Assembly: GCF_000283155.1 (NCBI RefSeq)
Contig: NW_004454163.1
Location: 3,850,210-3,914,209, forward strand
Direction: 5' to 3'
Length of the DNA: 64,000 bases
Origin: Ceratotherium simum simum
Lineage: Eukaryota; Chordata; Mammalia; Perissodactyla; Rhinocerotidae
Both the position numbers and the translations under genes were made by a program. The notes under the pieces were generated by a model. It had not been told where the DNA came from, did no database searches, and was given only the letters and a program-made list of their open reading frames with translations. Below, piece after piece: positions 26,501 to 37,651 of this stretch. Position 1 is the stretch's first letter, and each line of letters begins with the position of its first letter.

Positions 26501-29500
26501 CTAGCATCAATGACCTTTGCATAAACCTCCAGTGTGAGAACGATGGCATCTGCACTGTCCAAGATGGCAAAGCTGAGTGCAGGTAAGTGGTCACTCAGAC
26601 GAGATCTCTCTATTTTCCTGTTAGAAATTGTACCATTCCCACAATGTAGGATTAAATATTGATACTTCATATGAATGAAATCAATTTATTCTCCTCTCAA
26701 AACCACTCATAGGATATTTATTTTTTGCTGTCCATTTGGGACTTTGGATAGCCACAGAACAATGGAATTACTTATGAAAAAATAACTCATTATATTCTAA
26801 CTGCCGGAAAAAGTCCTTATGAGTTTACATATCTTATTAAGTCCTCACAACTGTCTGGTGTGGTTAAGTGTGACTGTCCCCATTTTCTAGTTGGAGATAT
26901 TTAAGTTCTGAGAAGAGCTTGACCAAGGTGTCTAGCTGGGAGGTGGAGGGAGTGGCACACTGAGAACTAAGTTTTCTCCGTTATCTACGCTACTTTCCTT
27001 TCCCACCTTGGAGCTGCTGTTTGAAGTGCCAGAGTTGGAGTACCTCCATTTCTCCTTTCCATTGGCCCTGCCTGGCCTCTGGTGCTAGCCTAACCATCCC
27101 CTTCTAGTCCAGAGTGGACAAAATAGTTCCATATGTCAATGACTTGAATGTTGACCCATATCTTTAATGGTGAAGATTTTCAGATTTAAATACCAACTCA
27201 TGACTCTGAGGCATGCTCTGAATGTTTTAGGTGTCGATCAGGGGAAGACTGGTGGTACATGGGAGAAAGGTGTGAGAAGAGAGGCTCCCGTCGCGACACC
27301 ATTGTCATTGCCACTTCTTCCACTGTTGCTGTGTTTGCCCTGATGCTGATAGTCACCCTCATCAGTGTCTACTGTACCAGGAAGAGATACCATAAAAAGA
27401 CAAGTTCAAATACAGCAGATATGACTCTGGAAAATGTAAGTTGAGTCTGATATTTGGCTATTCAAAACCTATTGATGAAATCATACGAAGAAGAATTAGC
27501 GCATTTTTTTATATACAAATTTCTTTTCTTTTTTTTTACCTTCTTCTCTTCATTCTCTATGCTGGGGACAACTACTATGAGACTATGAGTTCCTGTTACC
27601 TTTACTATAGTGAATGGTGCTTAAATCGGAGTCCACAGAAGCTTTTTGGGGAGAGTTTAATATCCCCCTGGAATTGTATCTAAAATTGTGTGTGGTTGTG
27701 CATTTTTTCCTGGGTCTGTGACGCTCCTCAAAGGCACAACTAATTTTGCCTACAAATGCCAATCTTCCTGGCCAAGGGGACAGGTGACTTGTCTGTTTTG
27801 TTCCAAAGGTCTCTTGGTGGTGGTTGAGCTCAGACTTGTAGGAAGGAGTGCAGGCATGTTTATGGCTTTTCCATTAAAGAAGGTTCCAACTAATTCTGGC
27901 TTCGTGAGCAGTAACTAACTCTAAGGCAAGGTTTTCAAGTAGAGGGTTCAAAGTCTTGCTTCAGAAAGTCTCTAAAATGGCAATAGACTTTTGAACTACC
28001 CTGTCTCAGATCATCCCTTGGAAGCAGACTCTGAGATGGATATTTGCATGCAGGACGTTTATTGGGGAGTGCTCTTGGGAACTTCTGCAATGGAGTAGGG
28101 GATGCGAGACTGGGCAGAGGGTGAGGTTGGACAGTGAGGCAGTTGCAACTGAGGCCTCAGCACCCCCTACAGGGAACTCTGGAGCTGGGATGGCCCCTTA
28201 GACATGTCCTGAGTTGAAGCAAGGGGGCCAGGTCATTGTACTCCCCAGATCAGCAGCCTTGGATTGGGGCTGCCCCCCTACCCAGAGGGAGTGAAAAATT
28301 GGGCAAGGAAGTGCCCTTCAAAGGGAGAGCATGTCCTGCATGAAAGCCTTCATTTTGAAGGGCAGGTCTCAGCAGCGTGCCCCAGCATCCACTATATCCC
28401 CAACAGTAGACAGCACAGAGGTCCACATGCAGATTCTTATTCTCATTCACAAAAGAGCACGGAGAAAATGTCATAAAATCTGAAATTACTTAAAAGCAAA
28501 GCTTTAAATTTCTTCCAGGTCTATTTCAATCAAAATAGAGTCTCTGAAAATTAGTAGTGAAACTAAAGAAAAAACGCGATCCATTAGAATATCTCTGAAA
28601 CTAAAAACACTGCAATTAATTAAAGCAAGAGTATATTTTCTTAAGAAAAATGATTATTCAAGACATACTATATTTTAAGGGTATGATTTTTTTAAGTAGT
28701 ATGAAGACACTAAATCTATTTGCAAAGTTAGTCAAAAGATGGACAATGGTAATGGACAGAAAACAGTTTTATTCTTATATTTCCTCAACATCAGGAAGAT
28801 GTTTAAAGCTACTCATAAGGCAATGGATCAATTACTTCACAAGCTTATTGGAAAAGCACTTAAAATGTATACAGGTTGTTTTTTTAAAAACGTATTCCAG
28901 CTTATTTTATGTCTCAAAATAAAAGGAACAGATCAGCCAATGGCTCAGTAGGCCAATCTGATGGAAGCTGTGCCTGCAGGCGTGGTCCCCTGGGCTGGTA
29001 GAGATGCACTTGGGGGCTGGAGTAGGGAAGGTGAGGAGTGGTTAGGGAGGAAAGGACCCCTTAGCTGGTGGATGGGACTGCCAGGATATTCCTCTGGAAA
29101 CTGGAAAATGTAAGTGCTATTATAAGGGCTGACTTATCAAGCAAAAATTGGAAGGAATTAATGACGATAAAACAAAGAGAAGAGAGAGAAAGAAGAAGTC
29201 AATAAAGGGGAGAACTATCAGAGTATCAGGGACACGGTAGGACCATTAAGTGGACACACACACACACCCAACCACCATAATATTACAACAGAACTGTTTT
29301 GCCTCTACGTCCTTTAAACACATTCCCAAGAGCAAGGAATCAATTACATTTTCCTTAGTCCAGGCGTTTCTATAGTTAATTCACTGATAACAGAACCTTC
29401 AGATCTAGTTTAGATTTTAAATCAGAATGACCTTCTTTCTGAGGCTGCAGTGTGTGCCCACCCTAATGTTTTAGTATCTGAATAACGTGAGCCTGATGGG

Positions 29501-29685
29501 CCAGTGCATCTTCCTGGAGACCGGGGCTGGGGCTGCCTGCCAGCTGGGAGGGATGCCAGGAGACTGCTGATGGCAATTCATTTAAAAATTAGACTGTTTC
29601 ATTGTGATTCATTTAAATGACAGTTTTTAAATTTAGAAATTAAGTCATCAATTGTTCTTTCTCCTTTTAGCAGCAGGCATTTTGA
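3988..29685 (+). CDS. MEP1B: Meprin A subunit beta, complete gene of 15 coding exons
   Basis: Meprin beta is a membrane-bound astacin-family zinc metalloprotease of intestinal and renal brush border that forms disulfide-linked dimers and cleaves peptides and cell-surface proteins. The joined exons give 703 codons, against 701 in human and 704 in mouse as I recall them. Seen in order: hydrophobic signal peptide (1-21); propeptide with the inhibitory Asp54 in F-x-G-D and a tryptic activation site after Arg63; catalytic domain (64 to about 258) with [11 protein letters not shown] (His154, Glu155, His158, His164) and Met-turn SVMHY (209-213); MAM (about 260-429) with Cys307, equivalent to the human interchain cysteine; MATH/TRAF (about 430-587); EGF-like with six cysteines (610-645); membrane span (about 655-678); basic cytosolic tail ending QQAF. 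Every intron is GT-AG and phases agree throughout. No stop or frameshift is seen. Identification is very secure; start and stop match the family. Confidence 0.97.
5738..5756 (+). CDS. MEP1B: MEP1B coding exon 2: 19-nt micro-exon
   Basis: A very short exon encodes PTPENF plus one base, between ttcccag and gtgag. It matches the start of the meprin beta propeptide. At 19 nt it would be missed by ORF or similarity searches that do not model splicing. Confidence 0.9.
6004..6055 (+). repeat. 26-bp exact tandem duplication in MEP1B intron 2
   Basis: The 26-base unit beginning agtccaaacacag occurs twice back to back (6004-6029 and 6030-6055) with no mismatch. The context resembles the 3' part of a MIR or L2 fragment. 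Confidence 0.95.
6615..6665 (+). CDS. MEP1B: MEP1B coding exon 3: propeptide, tandem acceptor
   Basis: Encodes [17 protein letters not shown]. Two AG acceptors lie 6 nt apart (after 6614 and after 6620). The first gives the Val-Lys-containing form known from mouse; the second gives the shorter form known from human. I used the first, which gives 703 residues. Both keep the frame. Confidence 0.88.
6747..6790 (+). CDS. MEP1B: MEP1B coding exon 4: aspartate-switch propeptide
   Basis: Encodes [14 protein letters not shown]. The F-x-G-D motif carries the aspartate (Asp54) that ligates the active-site zinc in pro-astacins. Gln replaces the usual Glu before Gly. The donor gtgagt allows an end at 6790, which keeps the next exon in frame. 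Confidence 0.9.
7370..8470 (+). mobile_element. LINE-2 fragment, sense, MEP1B intron 4
   Basis: About 1.1 kb resembling L2 ORF2-3'UTR consensus (ctgatgactccaaatgtata, ctccagactgatc, then tagatattagctccatgaag). Diverged, no ORF. Confidence 0.7.
8495..8736 (+). mobile_element. ERE SINE, sense, MEP1B intron 4
   Basis: From ggggctagcccggtgtcacg to a 15-A tail, with the repeated atgttagctcagggc block near the end. It faces the antisense ERE at 11379 across exon 5. Confidence 0.93.
9177..9255 (+). CDS. MEP1B: MEP1B coding exon 5: activation site
   Basis: Encodes [20 protein letters not shown] and VLEDSL plus one base. Cleavage after the Arg in ER/NS would release the mature protease with an N-terminal Asn. 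The exon is 79 nt, so skipping it would shift the frame. It is flanked by inverted ERE and L2 copies. Confidence 0.93.
10600..11260 (-). mobile_element. LINE-2 fragment, antisense, MEP1B intron 5
   Basis: Reverse complement of the same L2 region as the copy at 7370 (for example ggcaactgggtggatggtag and gggagtcattagggtgtagg). Diverged and non-coding. Confidence 0.55.
11379..11626 (-). mobile_element. ERE SINE, antisense, MEP1B intron 5
   Basis: From gaggaagattggccctgcgc to catcaggccggcccc, flanked by an imperfect duplication of aaaaatactttt. Moderately diverged. Confidence 0.9.
11650..11719. repeat. (TA)n microsatellite
   Basis: About 35 uninterrupted TA units in MEP1B intron 5, next to the ERE. 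Likely length-variable. Confidence 0.97.
12279..12590 (+). mobile_element. ERE SINE, sense, long form
   Basis: Starts ggggcggccccgtggcttag, includes the ctactggggctttggggaga middle block and both tail blocks, and ends in an A-rich tail. The most complete ERE of the window. Confidence 0.95.
12600..13886. other. MEP1B intron 5, no recognised element
   Basis: No exon, RNA gene or clear repeat seen. Open frames here are short and unlike any protein I know. Confidence 0.5.
13905..14106 (-). mobile_element. ERE SINE, antisense, with perfect target duplication
   Basis: T-rich tail, then a well-preserved ERE ending ggggctggccccc. Flanked by gagtaatcgtctttaaat at 13887-13904 and 14107-14124. Fairly recent. 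Confidence 0.95.
15147..15264 (+). CDS. MEP1B: MEP1B coding exon 6: catalytic domain, N-terminal part
   Basis: Encodes the segment from [15 protein letters not shown] to ISVIKDSG. It follows the 5.9-kb intron 5, the longest of the gene. Acceptor cttcag and donor gtgggt are standard. Confidence 0.95.
16000..16178 (+). CDS. MEP1B: MEP1B coding exon 7: zinc-binding active site
   Basis: Begins with CWSYVGNR and carries the astacin signature [20 protein letters not shown], with three zinc-ligand histidines and the catalytic Glu. The acceptor is tgtaag, an AAG rather than the commoner CAG or TAG, preceded by a pyrimidine-rich tract. The donor is gtacat. Confidence 0.97.
16993..17227 (-). mobile_element. 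ERE SINE, antisense, MEP1B intron 7
   Basis: Begins with a TG-repeat that replaces the usual T tail, then gaggaagattagccctgagc to gggccggccccc. Flanked by agaagtgtttagtttt at 16977-16992 and 17228-17243. Confidence 0.93.
17936..18154 (+). CDS. MEP1B: MEP1B coding exon 8: Met-turn and end of protease domain
   Basis: Encodes [15 protein letters not shown] through [10 protein letters not shown]. It contains the Met-turn SVMHY, whose Tyr213 is the fifth zinc ligand in astacins, and an N-glycosylation site (NGT). Confidence 0.96.
18820..18972 (+). CDS. MEP1B: MEP1B coding exon 9: MAM domain start
   Basis: Encodes [19 protein letters not shown] through STMGQCQ. This is the first part of the MAM domain. 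Cys307 (MGQC) corresponds to the human cysteine that links the two subunits of the dimer. Confidence 0.96.
19576..20041 (+). mobile_element. Solitary ERV LTR, sense, MEP1B intron 9
   Basis: TG..CA ends (tggaggggagtagg to cctctaca), 466 bases, with a 4-base duplication cttg (19572-19575 and 20042-20045), as for class I ERVs. Contains a tatataagcc TATA-like box and attaaa. Related to the antisense LTR at 46540. Confidence 0.75.
20125..20450 (+). mobile_element. L1 3' end fragment, sense
   Basis: Typical L1 3'UTR wording (gttcaagggtacaaacttgc, then aattaacatgttgtgcaact). Short, non-coding. Confidence 0.75.
20500..20588. repeat. GGAA/GGGA and (GA)n microsatellite
   Basis: Purine-only tract: ggagggagg and ggaaggaagg units, then about 20 GA units. 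It lies about 240 bases upstream of MEP1B exon 10. Confidence 0.97.
20827..21042 (+). CDS. MEP1B: MEP1B coding exon 10: MAM domain centre
   Basis: Encodes [20 protein letters not shown] through LTLVEEIK. A sense-oriented solitary ERV LTR and a GA microsatellite lie in the intron just upstream. Confidence 0.96.
21930..22075. repeat. AT/TG-rich microsatellite region, MEP1B intron 10
   Basis: Runs of TATA, ATATAT and a (TG)8-like stretch. The rest of intron 10 (21043-23110) shows no exon or clear mobile element. Confidence 0.85.
23111..23554 (+). CDS. MEP1B: MEP1B coding exon 11: MAM end and MATH/TRAF domain
   Basis: The largest coding exon, 444 nt. It encodes the MAM C-terminus ([15 protein letters not shown]) and most of the MATH/TRAF-like domain ([20 protein letters not shown] through [11 protein letters not shown]), with several N-glycosylation sites. 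Confidence 0.96.
23835..24000 (+). mobile_element. MIR SINE, sense, MEP1B intron 11
   Basis: Core MIR pattern: gggttcaaatccaaggtttg, gttatgtgac..aagcaaataa, then cctcagcagtaaaactgg. Old and diverged. Confidence 0.75.
25067..25246 (+). CDS. MEP1B: MEP1B coding exon 12: end of MATH domain
   Basis: Encodes [18 protein letters not shown] through [11 protein letters not shown]. Acceptor tttcag, donor gtatgt. Confidence 0.95.
26090..26200 (+). mobile_element. MIR SINE fragment, sense, MEP1B intron 12
   Basis: Carries gtgaccttgggcaagcccct and ggtttccttgtctg, the MIR core. Short. Confidence 0.6.
26456..26582 (+). CDS. MEP1B: MEP1B coding exon 13: linker and first half of EGF-like domain
   Basis: Encodes [17 protein letters not shown], then the first EGF-like cysteines (DLC, QC, IC, EC). 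The Pro/Ser/Thr/Asn-rich linker is the least conserved stretch against human and mouse as I recall them. Confidence 0.94.
27231..27435 (+). CDS. MEP1B: MEP1B coding exon 14: EGF-like end, membrane span and tail
   Basis: Encodes [18 protein letters not shown], then the membrane span ([20 protein letters not shown] and a few more) and the basic tail CTRKRYHKK. Ends on a whole codon (TLEN) at donor gtaagt. Confidence 0.95.
27436..29670. other. MEP1B intron 14
   Basis: About 2.2 kb with no exon. The part 28000-28400 (aggacgtttattggggagtg) has the feel of an old antisense interspersed repeat, which I could not name. The rest is unremarkable. Confidence 0.5.
29671..29685 (+). CDS. MEP1B: MEP1B coding exon 15: last four residues and stop
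   Basis: The terminal exon encodes only QQAF and a TGA before the 3'UTR. It matches the QHAF end of human and mouse meprin beta. The acceptor is followed directly by cagcag, so two further in-frame AG sites are available. Confidence 0.88.
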   Translation, partial: QQAF

Positions 29686-29893
29686 AGATTACCTCAATGA
29701 TATGGCCAGCAAATGAAATTAAAAAGGATTCTTTGTCATGGATTTCACCTAAAATATATTACAACCACTTCATTCTTCTATATGTGGATCTTCTCTGTAA
29801 ATAGCTGGATATACTATAAATCATTATTTTGCTAAAAGTCTAATTGGTGAAATGTTGTTTGTGTTTTTGTTTTTAAAGGAAGAGAAGCAAAAA

Positions 29894-29905
29894 AATAAAA
29901 ATAAA
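29894..29905 (+). promoter_or_regulatory. MEP1B polyadenylation signals
   Basis: Two adjacent AATAAA hexamers (29894-29899 and 29900-29905) lie about 210 bases after the stop, giving a short 3'UTR of about 240 bases. No other strong signal is seen between them and the hAT repeat. Confidence 0.7.
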
Positions 29906-30347
29906 GGAGGGGAAGCAATTCAGGCTCATCTGGAAGTATAATATTGTCTATAAAAAGGAAAGCAACAACTAGAGACAGCTTTCCAAATTACTGATCCTTT
30001 ATTTGGGGGCCAAGTATAGTGGCATCACAAATGATTCCCTAGAAACCCACTGGAACCACCCAATGGCAATGAGCCTCCATGTGGAATCTCAGCATTTCAT
30101 GCTGTCCTGTCTCAATGTATGGAGGGGCAGTAGGACAGCTCCCTTTCTCTCTGGGAACACGTGCCTGTCCCTCCCGAATGGGCCACTCTCTGTTTTTCTT
30201 ACCTAAGCCCTTTGGTAGATGAGCTTTGTTTAGAATTAGTTTGAATCTCCACCTACGATTAACAAGAAAACTTAAAACTCCTAGAACAGTGGGTCTCAAA
30301 GTTTTAGATCTCAGGACCCAAATGTTTACACTCTTAAAAATTATTGA

Positions 30348-31833
30348 TCCTCAACAAAATACTAGCAAATTGATTACAACAATACATTAAAAAGATCATA
30401 CACCATGATCCCACCATAAATCCCACCATAAATCAAGTGGGATTTATTCCAGGGATGCAGGGATGGTTCAACATCCGCAAATCAATCAATGTGATACACT
30501 ACATTAACAAAATTAAGAATAAAAATCACATGATCATCTCAATAGATGCAGAGAGAGCATTTGACAAGATATGGCATCCATTTATGACAAAAACTCTGAA
30601 AAAAACGGGTATAGAAGGAAAGTACCTCAACATAATAAAGTCCATATATGACAAACCCACAGCTAATACCATCCTCAATGGTGAAAAACTGAAAGCTATC
30701 CCTCTGAGACAAGGAGGCCCACTTTCACCACTCCTATTTAACATAGTACTGGAAGTCCTGGCCAGAGCAATCAGGCAAGAAAAAGAAATAAAACAAATCC
30801 AAATTGGAAAGGAAGAAGTGAAACTGTCACTATTTGCAAATGACATGATTTTATATATAGAAAACCCTAAAGAATCCACCAAAAAACTTTTAGAAATAAT
30901 AAATTAATATGATAAAGTTGCAAGATACAAAATCAACATACAAAAATTAGTTGTGTTTCTATACACTAACAACAAAGCAGCAGAAAGAGAAATTAAGAAT
31001 ACAATCCCATTTACAGTTGCAACAAAAAGAATAAAATACCTAGGAACAAACTTAACTAAAGAGGTGAAAGACCTGTACACTGAAAACTATAAAACATTGT
31101 TGAAAGAAATTGAAGAAGACACAAAGAAATGGAAAGATACTCCATGCTCTTGGATTGGAAGAATTAACATAGTTAAAATGTCCACACTTCCTAAAGCCAT
31201 CTATAGATTCAATGCAATCCCTATCAAAGTTTCAACAACATTTTTCACAGAAATAGAACAAAGAATCCTAAAATTTATATGCAACAGCAAAAGACCCTGA
31301 ATAGCCAAAGGAATCCTGAGAAGAAAGAACAAAGCTGGAGGTATCACACGCTCTGATTTCAAAATATACTACAAAGCTGTAGTAACCAAAACAGCATGGT
31401 ACTGGCACAAAAACAGACACACAGATCAATGGAATAGAATTGAGAGCCCAGAAATAAACCCACACATCTATGGACTGCTAATTTTTGACAAGGGAGCCAA
31501 GAACATACAATGGAGAAAGGAAAGTGTTTTCAACAAATGGTTTTGGGAAAACTGGACAGCCATACGCAAAAAAATGAAAGTAGACCATTATCTTACACCA
31601 TACACAAGAATTCACTCAAAATGGATTAAAGACTTGAATGTAAGACCCGAAATCGTGAAATTTCTAGAAGAAAACATAGGCAGTATGCTCTTTGACATCA
31701 GTCGTAGCAAAATATTTTCAAGTACCATGTCTGATTGGGCAAGGGAAACAATAGAAAAAATAAACAAATGGGACTACATCAAACTAAAAAGCTTCTGCAC
31801 AGCAAAGGAAACCATCAACAAAATGAAAAGGCA
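30348..31833 (+). mobile_element. L1, 5' part (5'-truncated ORF2), sense
   Basis: Starts within ORF2 and reads through reverse-transcriptase sequence (for example [13 protein letters not shown]) with several stops. The catalytic FADD appears as FAND, so it is inactive. The target duplication is aaaaattattga at 30336-30347 and aaaaattgttga at 35354-35365. The element continues after the NIPA2 insertion at 34357. Confidence 0.92.
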
Positions 31834-32171
31834 GCTTGGTCCCGGCAGTGGCGGCCGCGGCGGCGAGGCCCGCGGTCGTTGGGGGCGGGTTCCCCTCGGC
31901 GCTCCCCCATGGAGGAGGCGAAGCGCAGGGCTGCAGCCCCGAATGCCCAAACTTCCCACTGGACGGCGAAGAAGCCGGTGGCCTCGCGAGCGCAAGCGAG
32001 GGCGGCCCATGCGGCCTGTGTGGGAGTGTGAGCGGAGGTGACCGGAGCCGAGAGCAGAGGGGAAGCGGCGCCGCCGGCCCGCCGGCTGGGATTTGAAGAC
32101 TGCATCATCCTGCCTCCAGTACCAGCAGTTTCTCTGTTCTGTGATCAATGTGATTCACAAGAACTTCTTAA

Positions 32172-33208
<1,037 letters not shown>

Positions 33209-33383
33209 NNNNNNNNNNNNNNNNNNNNNNNNNNNNNNNNNNNNNNNNNNNNNNNNNNNNNNNNNNNNNNNNNNNNNNNNNNNNNNNNNNNNNNNNNNNN
33301 NNNNNNNNNNNNNNNNNNNNNNNNNNNNNNNNNNNNNNNNNNNNNNNNNNNNNNNNNNNNNNNNNNNNNNNNNNNNNNNNNNN
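33209..33383. other. Assembly gap (175 N)
   Basis: Unsequenced. It covers the end of the NIPA2 retrocopy ORF, part of its 3'UTR and the poly(A) end of the adjoining antisense ERE, whose A-rich tail may have caused the gap. Confidence 0.99.
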
Positions 33384-33562
33384 CCCCCCAAAGCCCCAGC
33401 AGATAGTTGTATGTCATAGCTGCACATCCTTCTAGTTGCGGCATGTGGGACTCGGCCTCAGGATGGACGGAGAAGTGGCGCCTCGATGCGCACCCGGGAT
33501 CCGAACCCGGGCCGCCAGCATTGCAGCGCGCGCACTTAACCACCAAGCCACAGGGCCGGCCC
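33384..33562 (-). mobile_element. ERE SINE, antisense, in NIPA2 retrocopy 3'UTR
   Basis: tRNA-Ser-derived perissodactyl SINE, from ccccccaaagccccagcaga to the head ggccggccc. Its A-rich tail lies in the gap. It was inserted after the retrocopy formed. Confidence 0.9.
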
Positions 33563-34356
33563 ATTGTTCTCAAATTAATATTCTCTAGAGACAATCTTTT
33601 TTAAGATTTCACTAATTTGGACCAAGAAATTACTTTTCTTTTATTTAAATGATGGTAGCTCACTAAAATGACCTCCGTATGTGGCCAATTTCTATTAACA
33701 TTGTATTATTGTAGAGGTATTTTAAATTTTCCTTCACCAAAATCTAAAAGCACTACTAATGACAGTTTTAAGTCTATAAAAATGCTTTATTTTTTCGTTG
33801 GTGATGAAAGTCTGGAATGTACGTCTGTGATCCCTACTCTATCAAACTGTGACCATTTTAAGGCTTTTTGATTTAAAAAAGAACAAAATTATCCCAATAT
33901 ATTATCCTATAATTTACCTTGCCTATAAAAATGACTCCTGTTTGATGAATTATTTTAATTTTGAAATGTTAGCTTGAGAGAATCTGAAGTTATCAAATGA
34001 AGGAAACTCATTTACAAAACAAGGGTAAGAAATCACCCCACAGAAATATTTCTCAGGCTGTGACTTGTCACCACACACATTCAGTGGCCTTCCTAGACAA
34101 CACCTTGTTAAACCAGTGCTGCAGCCCAGCTGGTTTTATTCTTAGTTACTGTAATCCCCTGGTACCTGGAAACTTGATTACCCATGTTACATCAGCTCTT
34201 GTACTTTTCAATATATTTTCATAATGAGTTATGTCATTTAGATCTTCTAACAACTCTGGGAAGTAAAGTCAGAAGACTAGGGTAATTTCTTAAATTTAGC
34301 TCATGTTATAATAAAAAGACAAATTGAAACAAAAAAAAAAAAAAAAAAAAAAGGCA

Positions 34357-35353
34357 ACCTAACATTTGGGAGAAGATATTTGCAAACCATATATCTGATA
34401 AGGGGTTAATCTCCAAAATATATAAAGAACTCATACATCTCAACAACAAAAAAATTAACAACCCAATTAAAAAATGGGCAAAAATCTTGAACAGACATTT
34501 CTCCAAAAAAGATATACAGATGGCCAACAGACACATGAAAAGATGTTCATTAACTATCAAGAAAATGCAAATCAAAACTACAATGAGATATCACCTCACA
34601 CCCGTCAGAATGGTTATAATTAACAACACAGGAAACAACATGTGTTGGAGACGATGTAGAGAGAGAAGGGAACTCTCATACACTGCTGGTGGGAGTGCAA
34701 ACTGGTGCAGCCACTATGGAAAACAGTATGGAGATTCCTCAAAAAATTAAGAATAGAACTACCATACGATTCAGCTATTCCACTGCTGGGTATTTATCCA
34801 AAGAACATGAAAACAACAATGCATAAAGATACACACACCCCTGTGTTCATTGCAGCATTGTTCACAATAGCCAAGACTTGGAAGCAACCTAAGTGCCCAT
34901 CAAGGGATGCATGGATAAAGAGGATATGGTATATATACACAATGGAATACTACTCAGCCATAAGAAGTGATGAAATCCAGCCATTTGTGACAACATGGAT
35001 GGATATTGAGGGTATTATGCCAAGTGAAATAAGCCAGAGGGAGAAGGTCAAATACCATATGATCTCACCCATAAGTAGAAGATAAAAACAACAACAAACA
35101 AACATATAGAGACAGAGATTGGATTGGTGGTTACCAGAGGGGACGGGGGGGAGGGAGGAGGGCGAAAGGCACAATTAGGCACATGTGTGTGGTGATGGAT
35201 GGTAATTAGTGTTTGGGTGGTGAACATCATGTAATCTATGCAGAAATAGAAGTATAATGATGCACACCTGAAATTTATACAATGTTATAAACCAATGTTA
35301 CCGCAATGAAAAAAAAGAATGACAAAAAATTGATTCAAAGCAAAAAAAAAAAA
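34357..35353 (+). mobile_element. L1, 3' part, sense
   Basis: Continuation of the L1 begun at 30348: end of ORF2 ([14 protein letters not shown] region), 3'UTR and poly(A) up to 35353. It joins exactly with the part before 31834 when the NIPA2 retrocopy is removed. Confidence 0.92.
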
Positions 35354-36942
35354 AAAAATTGTTGAGGGCCCCAAAGAGCTTTTGCTTATGAGCATTACAC
35401 TTATCAATACTTACCTTATTAGAAATTCAAGGCAGGAAGATTTAAAAGTGTGTCTTTATTAATCATTAAAAAATAAGAAGCCCATTCATGTTAACATAAA
35501 TAATATTTCTATAAAAAAAACTATATTTTCCAGAACAAAAGAAAATTTAGCAAAAAGAGACATGTTTTACATTTTTTTTGCAAATCTCTAATTCTGACTT
35601 GTAAACATTTGTCTGCATTCACTCTGCTGTGATGTATTATTCTAGATGAAGGATAAGAAGAAAATCTGACCTCACACAGATACTTAGATGGAAAAGGGAG
35701 GCATATTTGAATAGCTTTTCAAGTAATTGTGGATATTCTTTTTGAACACTGTGTTACAAGTTGACAAATGGTAATTTCTTAAAGGTTAGTTGGAATCTGA
35801 AACCGTATCAGTGAACTTTTTTACTCTGTTGAGTAAATTCATTCATCTATCTCATATTTTGAATGGATCTTTCAGCTACGCATGATTTTGTAATATTGCA
35901 CATTGATTATCTACAGAATATTGCTTCACTGTGTCACGCAGCTCTTGCAACGTTTGGCACATTGCATTATACAGTAGCAAAGCGTAACATTAGTCACTAT
36001 CACCACTGATCTCATTAAAAAAGTCTTTAACTCTTGGGAAGTTGACGTTCCTGGCGCCAGAAAAAACTTGTCCAAAATTCTGCTTTTTGTTTGAAAGCTT
36101 AAATCTTATCTTTGGCAACAAGTACTGTCTTCCTTGTAATGAAAGGATCACTTCCTTCAATTTTTTTTAATTCAGATTTTATTTTGAGATCAGTGTACAT
36201 TCACATGCAGTTGTAAGAAATAATACAGAGAGATCCTGTGTACCTTTTACTTAGCTTCCCTTAACTGTAACAGCTTGCAAAACTATAGTACAATGTCACC
36301 ATCAGGATATTGACACTGATGCAGTCAAAATACAGAACACTTTCATTACCACAAAAATCCATCAAGTTGCCTTTATATGGCCATGTCCATTTCCCTATTT
36401 TTCCACCTCCTGTTTAACCCTTGGCAACCATTAATCTGTTCTCTAGTTCTATAATTTTGTCATTTAAAAAATGTTATATTAATGGAACCATACAGTATAG
36501 AACCTTTGGGGATTTCTTTTGCTTTTAACTCAGCATAATTCTCTGTAGATTCATCCCGGTTGTTGTGTGTACAGCAGTTTTTTCCTTTTGATTGCTGAGT
36601 AATAATCCATGGTATGGACGCACCAAAGTTTGTTTAATCATTCACTTGTTGCAGGACATTAGGGTTGTTTCCAGTTTAGGACTATTACAAATAAAGCTGC
36701 TGTAAACACTCACATACAGGTTTTTGTATAGACATCAGTCTTCATTTTTCTAGGATACATGCCCAGGACAGCATTGTTGGGTCATACGGCAGTTGCATGT
36801 TTAGTTTTTCAAGAGTCTGCGAAACTGATTCACAGATTGGCTATATCATTTTACATTCCCACCAGCAGTGATGATCCAGTTTCTCTGCATCCTTGCCAGT
36901 TTTGATGTTGTCACTATTTTTTTCTCTTTTTTAATTCTTTTT

Positions 36943-37188
36943 GCAGGGAAAGATTAGCCTGCAAAGCTGACATCTGTTGCCAATCTTCATCTTTTTTTTT
37001 CCTCCCCAAAGCCCCATTGCATAGTTGTATATCCTAGTTGTAAGCCCTTCTAGTTCTTCTATGTGAGCCACAGCCACAGCATGGCAACTGACAGACAGGT
37101 GGTGTGGTTCCACAACCAGGAAACAAACGCGGGCCACTGAAGTGGTGACAGCACTGAACTTTAACTATTAGGCCATCAGGGCTGCTCC
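36943..37188 (-). mobile_element. ERE SINE, antisense, diverged
   Basis: Degenerate ERE (aaagccccattgcatagttg through agggctgctcc). It lies between the left target duplication and the 3' end of the inserted L1, on the same strand as the L1. Confidence 0.8.
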
Positions 37189-37191
37189 AAT

Positions 37192-37651
37192 ATTTTTTTC
37201 TTAATAGAGTCTATTTTTTAGAGTAGTTTTTGATTCACAGCAAAACGGAGCAGAACGCAGAGCAATTTCACCTAAACCCCCAGCCCCCACATACTCACAG
37301 CTTCTCCCACTATAAACACCCCCCCAGAGTGGTAAATTTGTTACAATCTATGAACCTACATTGACACATTTTATCACTCAAAGTCCATAGTTTACATTAG
37401 GATTCACTCTTGGTGTTGTACATTCTATGGGTTTTGACAAATGTATAATGACATGTATTCACCATAATAGTGTCCTACAGAATAGTTTCACTGCCCTAAA
37501 AATCCTCTATGCTCCACCTCTTCATCCCTCCCTCCTCCCAACCCCTGGAAACCACTAATCCTTTTACTGTCTCCATGGTTTTGCCTTTTCCAGAATGTTA
37601 TTTAGTTGGAATCATACAGCATGTAGCCTTTTCAGATTGGCTTCTTTTCAC
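37192..37651 (-). mobile_element. L1 3' end (antisense), inserted in the L1 above
   Basis: Typical L1 3' terminal sequence in antisense (tagagtctattttttagag through cagattggcttcttttca), 5'-truncated. It shares its target duplication with the ERE on its left. Confidence 0.8.

Noticed and set aside
30437..31300. Open frames with reverse-transcriptase-like protein, on both sides of a stop
   Set aside because: These are decayed L1 ORF2, with FAND in place of FADD and repeated stops; not a host gene.
31574..32041. 155-codon frame running from L1 into the NIPA2 5'UTR
   Set aside because: A chance fusion created by the insertion; the second half is out-of-frame GC-rich UTR.
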